Shown: piece after piece, positions 25,701 through 33,200 of the stretch
How positions within the stretch are numbered: the first letter of the stretch is position 1
Layout of the letters: the number at the start of each line of letters is the position of its first letter
Assembly (NCBI GenBank): GCA_002440945.1
Contig: DJWG01000032.1
Span: 43,281-107,280 of the forward strand
From: Rhodobacteraceae bacterium UBA6236
GTDB taxonomy: Bacteria > Pseudomonadota > Alphaproteobacteria > Rhodobacterales > Rhodobacteraceae
Reading direction: 5' to 3'
Length of the DNA stretch: 64,000 nucleotides
Notes under the pieces: generated by a model
Told to the model about the DNA's origin: nothing
The model's database searches: none
Seen by the model: only the letters and a program-made list of their open reading frames with translations
Translations under genes and position numbers: made by a program

Positions 25701-27245
25701 ATGAGCGACGTGGTGGAAGGCCGCAGGTCACGAGGGGGCGGCGGCGCGGCCCGCCGCGCAGAACGTAGCGCGGTGCACTTTGAGACCGCCCGCTACATCG
25801 AGCGCAAGATCCCCAACCTCGAGATCCTGAACGACGAGGCGCTGGAGATCATCGAGGCCAATGCCGAAGTGATTCTTGAAGAAATCGGCGTCAACTTCGT
25901 GGAAAACCCCGGCGCGCTGGAACTTTGGCGCCAGGCGGGCGCCGAAGTGAAGGGCGAACGCGTCCACATCCCGCGCGGACTGGCGCGGAAGCTGGCCGAG
26001 ACGGCGCCGAAAAGCTTCACCCAGCACGCCCGGAATCCCGAACGCTCGGTCGAGATCGGCGGCAAGACGCTGGTGCTTGCGCCGGTCTACGGCCCGCCCT
26101 TCGTGCGCGATGCCGAAGGCGGCCGCCGCTATGCGACGATCGACGACTTCCAGAAATTCGTGAAGCTTGGCTACATGTCGAAGTGGCTGCATCATTCCGG
26201 CGGCACGGTCTGCGAACCGACCGACATCCCGGTAAACAAGCGTCACCTCGACATGCTGATGGCGCATATGACGCTGTCGGACAAACCCTTCATGGGGTCG
26301 GTCACCGCGCCGGAACGCGCCCAGGATTCGGTCGAGATGGCCGAGATCCTGTTTGGCGGCCTGAATGGCCGCACCGTGATGACCAGCCTTGTGAACATCA
26401 ACAGCCCGATGACCTTCGACGGCATCATGATGGGCGCGCTTGAGGTCTACGCCAAGGCCAACCAGGCGGCGATCATCAGCCCCTTCATCGTCGGCGGCGC
26501 CATGTCGCCGGTGACGGTGGCCGGAACGCTCACGCAGGTTCTGGTCGAGGTTCTGGCGGGCGTCGCCTACAGCCAGCTTGTCAAGAAGGGCGCGCCGGTC
26601 ATCGCCGGGGCCTTCGTCACCTCGACCGACATGGCTTCGGGCGCGCCGACCTTCGGCACCCCGGAAGCAAGCCTTGTGACCTATGGCGCGGGCCAGCTGG
26701 TGCGCCGCCTTGGCCTGCCGTACCGTTCGGCCGGTGGCTTCACCGGATCGAAGCTGCCCGATGCCCAGGCCGCCTATGAATCGGCCAACAGCCTCAACAT
26801 GGGCCTTCTGTCGGGCGTGAACTTCATGCTTCACGCTTGCGGATGGCTTGAGGGCGGCCTCGTGTCATCCTTCGAGAAGTTCGTGATGGACGCCGACCAG
26901 CTGGGTGTGCTGCACAGCATCGCGCGCGGCATCGACATGTCGGAAAACGGTCAGGCGATGGACGCGCTGCGCTATGTCGGGTCCGGCCAGGCCAGCCACT
27001 TCCTGGGCACCGACCACACGCAGGCGAACTTCAAGACCGCTTTCTGGAAGACCGACCTTCTGGACTACAAGCCCTTCGAGGCCTGGGAAGACGAGGGTTC
27101 GCGCGACACCGTGGCGCTGGCTTCGGCGCGAGTCCAGAAGCTGCTGGCCGACTACCAGAAACCGGCACTGGATGCCGGGATCGAAGAGGCGCTGACGGAA
27201 TATGTGGCCAAGAAGAAGGCCTCGATGCCCGACGCCTTCATGTGA
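25701..27245 (+). CDS. MttB-superfamily methyltransferase (non-pyrrolysine)
   Basis: 514-residue member of the trimethylamine-methyltransferase (MttB) superfamily. It lacks an in-frame amber codon, so it belongs to the non-Pyl branch whose known members demethylate quaternary amines such as glycine betaine, proline betaine or carnitine and pass methyl to a corrinoid protein. Landmarks: LEILNDEALEIIEANAEVIL, HHSGGTVCEPTDIPVNKRHL, GGAMSPVTVAGTLTQVLVE. The N-terminus carries an Arg/Gly-rich stretch GRRSRGGGGAARRAERS. It starts with ATG 25701 after GGGAGAGAG. Its activator and methyl-folate partners lie 18 kb away; no corrinoid protein is adjacent. Confidence 0.85.
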   Translation: MSDVVEGRRSRGGGGAARRAERSAVHFETARYIERKIPNLEILNDEALEIIEANAEVILEEIGVNFVENPGALELWRQAGAEVKGERVHIPRGLARKLAETAPKSFTQHARNPERSVEIGGKTLVLAPVYGPPFVRDAEGGRRYATIDDFQKFVKLGYMSKWLHHSGGTVCEPTDIPVNKRHLDMLMAHMTLSDKPFMGSVTAPERAQDSVEMAEILFGGLNGRTVMTSLVNINSPMTFDGIMMGALEVYAKANQAAIISPFIVGGAMSPVTVAGTLTQVLVEVLAGVAYSQLVKKGAPVIAGAFVTSTDMASGAPTFGTPEASLVTYGAGQLVRRLGLPYRSAGGFTGSKLPDAQAAYESANSLNMGLLSGVNFMLHACGWLEGGLVSSFEKFVMDADQLGVLHSIARGIDMSENGQAMDALRYVGSGQASHFLGTDHTQANFKTAFWKTDLLDYKPFEAWEDEGSRDTVALASARVQKLLADYQKPALDAGIEEALTEYVAKKKASMPDAFM

Positions 27246-27266
27246 GTTTCCCCTGGGAAGCGGAGG

Positions 27267-27290
27267 AAGGGCGGTCTTCGGGCCGCCCTT
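27267..27290. terminator. bidirectional terminator between mttB-like and dehydrogenase
   Basis: Stem AAGGGCGG / CCGCCCTT with an 8-nt loop between two convergent genes, followed by TCCGTTTC on the plus strand. Confidence 0.6.
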
Positions 27291-27296
27291 TCCGTT

Positions 27297-28379
27297 TCAG
27301 CGAAACCGCGAGGCCGAAAGGGCGGCGACCACATCGCCGTCAAGCTGCGGCGCCCGGCCCCCGATCAGGTCCGCGACGAGCGCGCTTGCCGCGGCAGAGG
27401 TCTGGAACCCGTAGCCCCCTTGGCCCGCAAGCCAGAAGAACCCCGGCTGGATCGGATCGAAGCCGATCACCGGCACCCGGTCGGGCGCAAAGGTCCGCAA
27501 CCCCGCCCAGGAGGAGATGAGCCGCGTCACCGGTTCCGTCACCCGTTCTTCATAGCGCGCCAGACCCTCGGCCAGCACCATGTCGTCGGCCCAGGCGTCG
27601 TGCGGCTCCATCGGGTGCTCTTCGGCAGGCGACACGATCAGCGCGCCCGCGTCGGGCTTGGCATACCATGTCTCGCCCACACCGAAGATCATCGGCCAGC
27701 GGCTGACGTCATGCCCGCCCGGCGCCGGGATGCGCGCCATCGAACGACGATTGGGAACCAGTCCCAAGGGCGCGACCCCGGCCATGCCCGCCACCTGATC
27801 GGCCCAGGCCCCGGAAGCGTTGACGACAATCCGCGCCTGGATCTCGCCTTCTGCGGTCCGGGCGGTCCAGATCCCGTCGGGGTCGCGGGTCAGGGCCGTG
27901 ACGGCTGCCCCGGTCTGGATCGTTGCGCCGTTCTGGCGCGCCTCGCGGGCGAAGTTCTGGATCAGAAGATCGGTATCGATGTCACGCGCCTCGACGCCCT
28001 TGGCGGCGAAACGCACGGTATCGGGGTTCAGGATCGGCACCCAGGCGCGGGCCTCATCGACCGGGATCTCGGTCAGGTCCATATAGCCCGCCTCGGCCTC
28101 GAAGGCCGCGCGTTCCTCGGCCCCGGCGACGATCATCATCCCGCGCGGGCTGAGGACACCGCCATGCGCATGGGCAAGGTGGTCTTCGCTGCCATAGGAC
28201 AGCGCGACGATGGCGGGCTTGCCGTAGCGCGGCTCGAACAGCGCGGCCGAACGTCCCGAGGCGTGGTGGGCCAGGTGCGGTTCGGTCTCGGCCAGCCAGA
28301 CGCTGCCCAGTTCCGAAAGTCGCGCCGCTGCCGAAACGCCCGCGATGCCGCCGCCGATGATGAGGAAATCATGTGTCAT
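27297..28379 (-). CDS. DauA-like FAD amine/D-amino-acid dehydrogenase
   Basis: 360-residue DAO-family flavoprotein. The Rossmann motif is FLIIGGGIAGVSAAARL at residues 5-21. It resembles Pseudomonas D-arginine dehydrogenase: GRSAALFEPRYG, a DIDTD segment, VNASGAWADQVAGMAGV, GLVPNRRS, SSWAGLRTFAPD and GFFWLAGQGGYGFQTSAA. The DauA His of SAAHY is a Leu here (SAALF), so substrate preference may differ. Start ATG 28379. It is convergent with the mttB-like gene. D-amino acid or N-methylated amino acid oxidation are both possible. Confidence 0.75.
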   Translation of the reverse strand: MTHDFLIIGGGIAGVSAAARLSELGSVWLAETEPHLAHHASGRSAALFEPRYGKPAIVALSYGSEDHLAHAHGGVLSPRGMMIVAGAEERAAFEAEAGYMDLTEIPVDEARAWVPILNPDTVRFAAKGVEARDIDTDLLIQNFAREARQNGATIQTGAAVTALTRDPDGIWTARTAEGEIQARIVVNASGAWADQVAGMAGVAPLGLVPNRRSMARIPAPGGHDVSRWPMIFGVGETWYAKPDAGALIVSPAEEHPMEPHDAWADDMVLAEGLARYEERVTEPVTRLISSWAGLRTFAPDRVPVIGFDPIQPGFFWLAGQGGYGFQTSAAASALVADLIGGRAPQLDGDVVAALSASRFR

Positions 28380-28451
28380 GGCGGTAGTTCTGGCACGGGC
28401 AGCGTCAGTTGGGAAGTCCATGCAGGAGACACGAACGAGGCGCATCGACTG

Positions 28452-28483
28452 AACGATCCCGCCCCTGCCCGGGCGGGATCGTT
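28452..28483 (-). terminator. sqr terminator hairpin
   Basis: Perfect 13-bp stem AACGATCCCGCCC / GGGCGGGATCGTT with a 6-nt loop, 17 nt after the sqr stop on the minus strand. Confidence 0.7.
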
Positions 28484-28499
28484 TCGCCCTTACAGCGGT

Positions 28500-29783
28500 T
28501 CAGCCGTGCTTGATCTCTTTGAGCTTGTCGATGCCCAGGGTCTGCATCGCCATGCGTTCGTAATAGGGCTCGGACGTGCCCTTGCGGACCTTGTGGATGA
28601 AGTATTTCTCGAAGCCCACTTTCGCCAGATGCACCCATTTGCCCGAAGCCGACCAGTTCACGTTGCGGGGCGGGATCTGCGGCTGGGCCACGAAGGCGAT
28701 GCCGCTGTCGCCGAAATCGGCAAGGCAGACGGCGTTCCAGGTGGCCATGCTGTCAGGCTCCTTGCCGCGAACAAGGGCGTTGATGTTCTGAGCGGTTGCC
28801 GTGACCATCGATTCGATCATGAAGCCGGTCTTCGGCACGCCGCAGGGGACCGGCGTTGCGGAAATCGGCGGGATCGCCACGCAGACCCCGATGGCGAAGA
28901 CGTTGCGATACTTGGGGTTGCGCTGGTGCTTGTCGATGATGGTGAAGCCGCGCGGGTTCGACAGGCCCTCGATCCCCGACACCGCCTTGATGCCCCGGAA
29001 GGCCGGCAGCAGCATCGAGTATTTGAAGGGCAGTTCCTTTTCCGCCTTCACGCTGCCGTCGTCGGCGATTTCCTCGACGAACATCCGGCCGTCCTCGACC
29101 TTCTTGATCCGGCTCGAAGTCATCCACTTGATGTGCTTCTCGCGCAGTTCGGATTCCAGCAGGCCCTTGGTGTCGCCGACCCCGTCAAGCCCGAGATGCC
29201 CGATATAGGGTTCGGGAGTCACGAAGGTCATCGGCACCTGATCGCGCAGCTTCGCGCGACGCAGCGCCGTTTCCACGATGAAGGTGAATTCATAGGCCGG
29301 GCCAAAGCAGGACGCGCCCTGCACCGCGCCGATGACGATGGGGCCGGGATCCTTGCAGAAGCGATCAAAGGCGTCGTGCGCTTTCAGCGCATGATCGATG
29401 TGGCAGATCGATTGGGTATGGCCATCGGGGCCAAGGCCCTCGATTTCGTCAAAGGCCAACTCCGGCCCGGTGGCGATCACGATGAAATCGTAGCTGACCG
29501 AACGACCATCGACCAGTTCCACACGGTTTTCATCGGGGTGCAGCTTTTCGGCGGCGGTGGGAATGAATTCGATCCCTTTCTTCGCCATCGTCGGGGCTAG
29601 GTCGACGGTGATGTCTTCCCGGTCCCGCCAGCCGACGGCGACCCAGGGGTTCGACGGGACGAAGTGGTATTTCGGATCTTTCGTGATGACGGTGATCTTG
29701 TCTTCGGGCCTGAGCGCCTCGCGAAGCTCATACGCCATGATGGCCCCACCCAGACCCGCACCAAGGACGACGACATGTGCCAT
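28500..29783 (-). CDS. sqr: sulfide:quinone oxidoreductase
   Basis: 427-residue flavoprotein oxidising sulfide to polysulfide with reduction of ubiquinone. N-terminal FAD motif VVVLGAGLGGAIMAYEL. The three redox cysteines are exactly at Cys127 (HTQSICHID), Cys159 (QGASCFGP) and Cys353 (WNAVCLADFG), the positions essential in R. capsulatus Sqr. VPCGVPKTGFMIESM forms the second FAD region, and the C-terminal amphipathic part (VGFEKYFIHKVR) fits peripheral membrane attachment. No signal peptide, as in R. capsulatus. GGGAGGAA precedes ATG 29783. The promoter carries a SqrR-type operator. Confidence 0.96.
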   Translation of the reverse strand: MAHVVVLGAGLGGAIMAYELREALRPEDKITVITKDPKYHFVPSNPWVAVGWRDREDITVDLAPTMAKKGIEFIPTAAEKLHPDENRVELVDGRSVSYDFIVIATGPELAFDEIEGLGPDGHTQSICHIDHALKAHDAFDRFCKDPGPIVIGAVQGASCFGPAYEFTFIVETALRRAKLRDQVPMTFVTPEPYIGHLGLDGVGDTKGLLESELREKHIKWMTSSRIKKVEDGRMFVEEIADDGSVKAEKELPFKYSMLLPAFRGIKAVSGIEGLSNPRGFTIIDKHQRNPKYRNVFAIGVCVAIPPISATPVPCGVPKTGFMIESMVTATAQNINALVRGKEPDSMATWNAVCLADFGDSGIAFVAQPQIPPRNVNWSASGKWVHLAKVGFEKYFIHKVRKGTSEPYYERMAMQTLGIDKLKEIKHG

Positions 29784-29821
29784 TCGGGTTCCTCCCTCGG
29801 GCGGCCCACCTCAGACTGCCC

Positions 29822-29827
29822 ATTATA
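29822..29827 (-). promoter_or_regulatory. sqr -10 element (TATAAT)
   Basis: On the minus strand a perfect TATAAT lies 38 nt before the sqr start and directly downstream of the operator. The -35 region is not clear. Confidence 0.6.
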
Positions 29828-29828
29828 C

Positions 29829-29844
29829 ATTCGAAGGTATGAAT
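29829..29844. promoter_or_regulatory. SqrR/BigR-type operator ATTC-N8-GAAT
   Basis: Exact ATTC-N8-GAAT, extended to 6-bp arms ACATTC / GAATGT at 29827-29846. This is the motif described for SqrR of R. capsulatus. It abuts the -10 hexamer of sqr, so a bound repressor would cover the promoter spacer. Reactive sulfur species would relieve repression. Confidence 0.8.
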
Positions 29845-29890
29845 GTTTTTGGGGCCGTCAAGTAAGGATATGTGGTGCAAAGAGTCGCAG

Positions 29891-29924
29891 GCAAAGGAAA
29901 AGGCCCGGAGGTTCCTCCGGGCCT
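29891..29924 (-). terminator. terminator of BMP binding-protein gene
   Basis: Stem AGGCCCGGAGG / CCTCCGGGCCT at 29901-29924 with a 2-nt centre; on the minus strand it is followed by TTTCCTTT. It separates the BMP gene from sqr. Confidence 0.85.
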
Positions 29925-29947
29925 GGCAGATGCGGTGATCCCAAGCC

Positions 29948-31021
29948 TTACTTCGGATATTCGGCGGTGATGCCTTCGACGTAGAAGTTCAGGCCCGCCA
30001 GTTCCTTGTCGGTCGCGACCTGGCCGTCGGCCAGCCAGTCCGATCCGTCCTGCTTTTTCAGCGGGCCGGTGAAGGGGTGGTAGGAACCGTCGGCGATCTT
30101 CGCCTGAAGCGCCTCGGCCTCGGCCTTCACCTCGGCGGGGACGGCTTCGGTGATCTCGCCGATCTGCACGGTGCCTTCCTTGATGCCGGTCCAGCTGGCC
30201 TTCGATTCCCAGGTTCCGTCCAGCACCGCCTGCACGCGGTCGATGTAATAGGGCGTCCAGTGGTCGATGATCGAGGCGATGCGGGGCTTCGGCTTGTAGG
30301 CGGCCATGTCGCTGGCCTGGCCGAAGCTGTAGATCCCCGCTTCCTGTGCCTTGGCTTGCGGCGCGGTGGAATCGGTGTGTTGCAGGATCACGTCCACCCC
30401 TTCCGCGATCAGGGCCGAGGCCGCGTCGGCCTCTTTCGCCGGGTCGAACCAGCTATAGGCCCAGACGACCTTCATCTCGACGTTCGGGTTGACCTTCCTG
30501 GCGTGGATGAAGGACGAGTTGATGCCCTGGATGACTTCCGGGATCGGGAAGGAACCGATGTAGCCGATCTTGTTCGACTTGGTCATCCGGCCGGCAATGG
30601 TGCCGATCACGGCGCGGCCCTCGTAGAAGCGCGCATCATAGACCGAAAGGTTCGGCGCCAGCTTGTAGCCGGTGGCATGTTCGAACTTCACGTCAGGGAA
30701 TTTCGACGCGACATTCACCGTCGCGTCCATGAACCCGAAAGAGGTGGTGAAGATCAGCTTGTTGCCGTCCAGCGCCAGCTGGGTGATCGCGCGTTCGGCA
30801 TCGGCGCCTTCCGGGACGTTCTCGATGAAGGCGGTGACGACCTTGCCGCCGAAATGGGCCTCCATCTCCTTGCGGGCCTGATCGTGCTGATAGGTCCAGC
30901 CGCCGTCGCCCGGCACACCCACATAGATGAAGCCCACCTTCAGCGGGTCTTGCGCCTGGGCGCCCGTGGCCAGAAGGCCCAGCGCCATCGCGGCGCCTGC
31001 AAGAAGAGTTCTGCGGTTCAT
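29948..31021 (-). CDS. BMP family solute-binding protein
   Basis: 357-residue periplasmic binding protein of the BMP/PnrA (basic membrane protein) family, typically for purine nucleosides or autoinducer-type ligands. The signal peptide MNRRTLLAGAAMALGLLATG has twin arginines and could be Tat-routed. Mature motifs: VGFIYVGVPGDGGWTYQHDQ, FMDATVNVASKFPDVKFEHATGY, GYIGSFPIPEVIQGINSSF. The ATG at 31021 is 9 nt after AGGAG. A terminator follows directly and no permease or ATPase gene is next to it, so the rest of the transporter must be elsewhere. Confidence 0.88.
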   Translation of the reverse strand: MNRRTLLAGAAMALGLLATGAQAQDPLKVGFIYVGVPGDGGWTYQHDQARKEMEAHFGGKVVTAFIENVPEGADAERAITQLALDGNKLIFTTSFGFMDATVNVASKFPDVKFEHATGYKLAPNLSVYDARFYEGRAVIGTIAGRMTKSNKIGYIGSFPIPEVIQGINSSFIHARKVNPNVEMKVVWAYSWFDPAKEADAASALIAEGVDVILQHTDSTAPQAKAQEAGIYSFGQASDMAAYKPKPRIASIIDHWTPYYIDRVQAVLDGTWESKASWTGIKEGTVQIGEITEAVPAEVKAEAEALQAKIADGSYHPFTGPLKKQDGSDWLADGQVATDKELAGLNFYVEGITAEYPK

Positions 31022-31233
31022 GGTCGACATCTCCTGTTGGTGACAAGCCTCTGGCCAAGGGCCGATGGCTTTTGTTCTTCTGGCGCGGCACCTTGCCGTC
31101 AAGTCCGAAGTGTCATGCGGGCGGGGAAGATTCGTAAAGATCGGAAAGCCTGCGATTTTCCGGGCAATCCGTCATCACTTGATTGCGCTGCCGACGAATG
31201 CGATGCCCGCTGCGCGTTCCCGGGGGAATTTCG

Positions 31234-32685
31234 ATGCCAGAGAGTGCAGACCTTTCCGCCCGTCGCCCCGTCCTTCTGTGGCTGCGGCGCGACCTGCGGC
31301 TGACCGACCATCCCGCGCTGGCGGCCGCCATCGCCACGGCGCGCCCGGTGATCCCGGTCTTTGTCCATGACGAAACCGTCGAGGCGCTGGGGGCGGCGGC
31401 GAAATGGCGGCTGGGCCTGTCGGTGGCCGACCTCGCGGCGCAGCTGGCCGGGCAGGGGAGCCGCCTGATCCTGCGCCGCGGCCCGGCGCTTGCGGTGATT
31501 CGGGCGCTGCTGGTCGAGACGGGCGCGGCGGCGGTCTACTGGTCGCGCGGCCATGACCCCGCTGCCATCGCCCGCGACACAGCCGTAAAGGCCGCGTTGA
31601 AAGACGAAGGGATCGATGCCGTCAGCCATCCCGGCGCGCTTCTGGCCGAACCCTGGGAGGTGACGACCGCTCAGGGCGGGTTCTACCGCGTCTACACGCC
31701 CTTCTGGAAGGCGCTGCGGGCAAAGGGCGTCGATGCGCCCTTGCCCGCGCCGGACCGCCTTCCCGCGCCGCCTGTCTGGCCCGAGTCCGACCGGCCGGAG
31801 GATTGGCGGATGGGGCGGGCAATGAACCGGGGCGCATCGGTCCTTCTGCCCTGGCAGCAGGTCGGCGAGTCGGCGGCGCTGGACCGGCTGCGGCATTTCA
31901 TTGGCGAAGATCTTGACGCCTATGCGGACGACCGCGACCGGATGGACCTGCCCGCGACATCGGGGCTGTCGGAAAACCTCGCCTGGGGGGAGATCTCGCC
32001 CCGCACGATCTGGCACGCCGTCTGGCCCGCTGTGCTTGAGGGGTGTCGCGGTGCAGACAAGTTCCTGTCCGAGCTCGCCTGGCGCGACTTTGCCTGGCAT
32101 CTTCTGTTTCACAGCCCGCACCTGGCTACCGCCAACTGGCGCGAAGGATGGGACGGTTTCCCCTGGCGCGGCGACAATCCTGATGCCGAGGCCTGGCGCC
32201 GTGGCCGGACCGGAGAGCCCGTCGTCGATGCCGCAATGCGCGAGATGTATGTGACGGGCCGGATGCACAACCGGGCGCGGATGATCGTCGCTTCCTACCT
32301 CACCAAGCACCTTCTGACGGATTGGCGCGTGGGGCAGGCCTGGTTTGCCGACTGCCTGACCGACTGGGATCCGGCCGCGAATGCGATGGGCTGGCAATGG
32401 GTGGCGGGTTCGGGCCCCGATGCGGCCCCCTATTTCCGCATCTTCAACCCCCAGACGCAGGCTGACCGTTTCGACCCGGCACAAGCCTACCGGGGCCGCT
32501 GGCTGGCCGAGGGCAAGCACGATCCCTCGCCCGAGGCGATCCTGTTTTTCGACGCCATTCCTCGCCGCTGGGGTCTTTCGCCGCGCGACAACATTCCGCT
32601 TCCGTTGATTTCATTGTCCGCAGGCCGGCAACGCGCGCTGGACGCATATGCAACAGGAAAGCCGGGTAATGCCGACGTCGGGTGA
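31234..32685 (+). CDS. phr: deoxyribodipyrimidine photolyase (class I)
   Basis: 483-residue cryptochrome/photolyase flavoprotein that splits UV dimers with blue light. The N-terminal antenna domain begins VLLWLRRDLRLTDHPALAAA. The FAD domain has LSELAWRDFAWHLL, RRGRTGEPVVDAAMREMYVTG, HNRARMIVASYLTKHLL and the Trp-rich NAMGWQWVAGSGPDAAPYFRIFNP. Start ATG 31234 after GGGGGAA. It lies upstream of the tellurite-resistance genes and may share their transcript (70-bp gap). Confidence 0.93.
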   Translation: MPESADLSARRPVLLWLRRDLRLTDHPALAAAIATARPVIPVFVHDETVEALGAAAKWRLGLSVADLAAQLAGQGSRLILRRGPALAVIRALLVETGAAAVYWSRGHDPAAIARDTAVKAALKDEGIDAVSHPGALLAEPWEVTTAQGGFYRVYTPFWKALRAKGVDAPLPAPDRLPAPPVWPESDRPEDWRMGRAMNRGASVLLPWQQVGESAALDRLRHFIGEDLDAYADDRDRMDLPATSGLSENLAWGEISPRTIWHAVWPAVLEGCRGADKFLSELAWRDFAWHLLFHSPHLATANWREGWDGFPWRGDNPDAEAWRRGRTGEPVVDAAMREMYVTGRMHNRARMIVASYLTKHLLTDWRVGQAWFADCLTDWDPAANAMGWQWVAGSGPDAAPYFRIFNPQTQADRFDPAQAYRGRWLAEGKHDPSPEAILFFDAIPRRWGLSPRDNIPLPLISLSAGRQRALDAYATGKPGNADVG

Positions 32686-32755
32686 TTTTTGTTGCCTCTG
32701 GCGAACAATCCCCGGCATGACTTCGTAAATCTTCAGCAATGGACGCGCCGCAAGA

Positions 32756-33196
32756 ATGCCCACCGCTGCAAAACTCGTCGGATCTGTGCTGTTCGCCTGC
32801 CTCGCCTTCCTGATGGCGGGGATGTTCCGCCAATACCTTCCGCCCAATACCCAACTGGGCTGGTTCGACCAGGTCAGCACGGCGATCGGCTTCCTGACCG
32901 GCTGGAAGATCATGGGCGGCAATGCCGGACAGGGCATGGTCATCGCGCTGAACAACGGGCTGCGAACCGCTGTGACGATGGTGTTCTTCGCGCTGGTCAT
33001 CTTCTCGATCGAAGAGATGTATCAGGTCTCGATCCGCAAGATGTATGACGGCCCCGTCGACGCAATGCTGGGCGCGGTGAACATCGGCTCTGACTTTGCG
33101 GTGATGCTGTTGCAGCCCGACCTGCTGGCCGTCCTCATCATCGGCGGCGTCTTCTGCGGCTGGTTGACCGAACAGGCGGCGCGTCGCTGGTCTTGA
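32756..33196 (+). CDS. trgA: TrgA family membrane protein
   Basis: 146-residue inner-membrane protein with three to four hydrophobic segments (about 5-22, 70-86, 118-136), starting MPTAAKLVGSVLFACLAFLMAG. It matches TrgA, found in R. sphaeroides as part of a tellurite-resistance locus; the biochemical role is unknown. It is followed after 4 bp by trgB. Start ATG 32756. Confidence 0.8.
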   Translation: MPTAAKLVGSVLFACLAFLMAGMFRQYLPPNTQLGWFDQVSTAIGFLTGWKIMGGNAGQGMVIALNNGLRTAVTMVFFALVIFSIEEMYQVSIRKMYDGPVDAMLGAVNIGSDFAVMLLQPDLLAVLIIGGVFCGWLTEQAARRWS

Positions 33197-33200
33197 TCCC

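Noticed and set aside
25701..27245. Pyrrolysine (amber) codon in the MttB-like gene
   Set aside because: The 514-codon frame has no internal TAG, so it is a non-Pyl family member.
27420..29600. 726-codon plus-strand frame over the dehydrogenase and sqr
   Set aside because: Covers two well-supported minus-strand genes and the sqr terminator hairpin.
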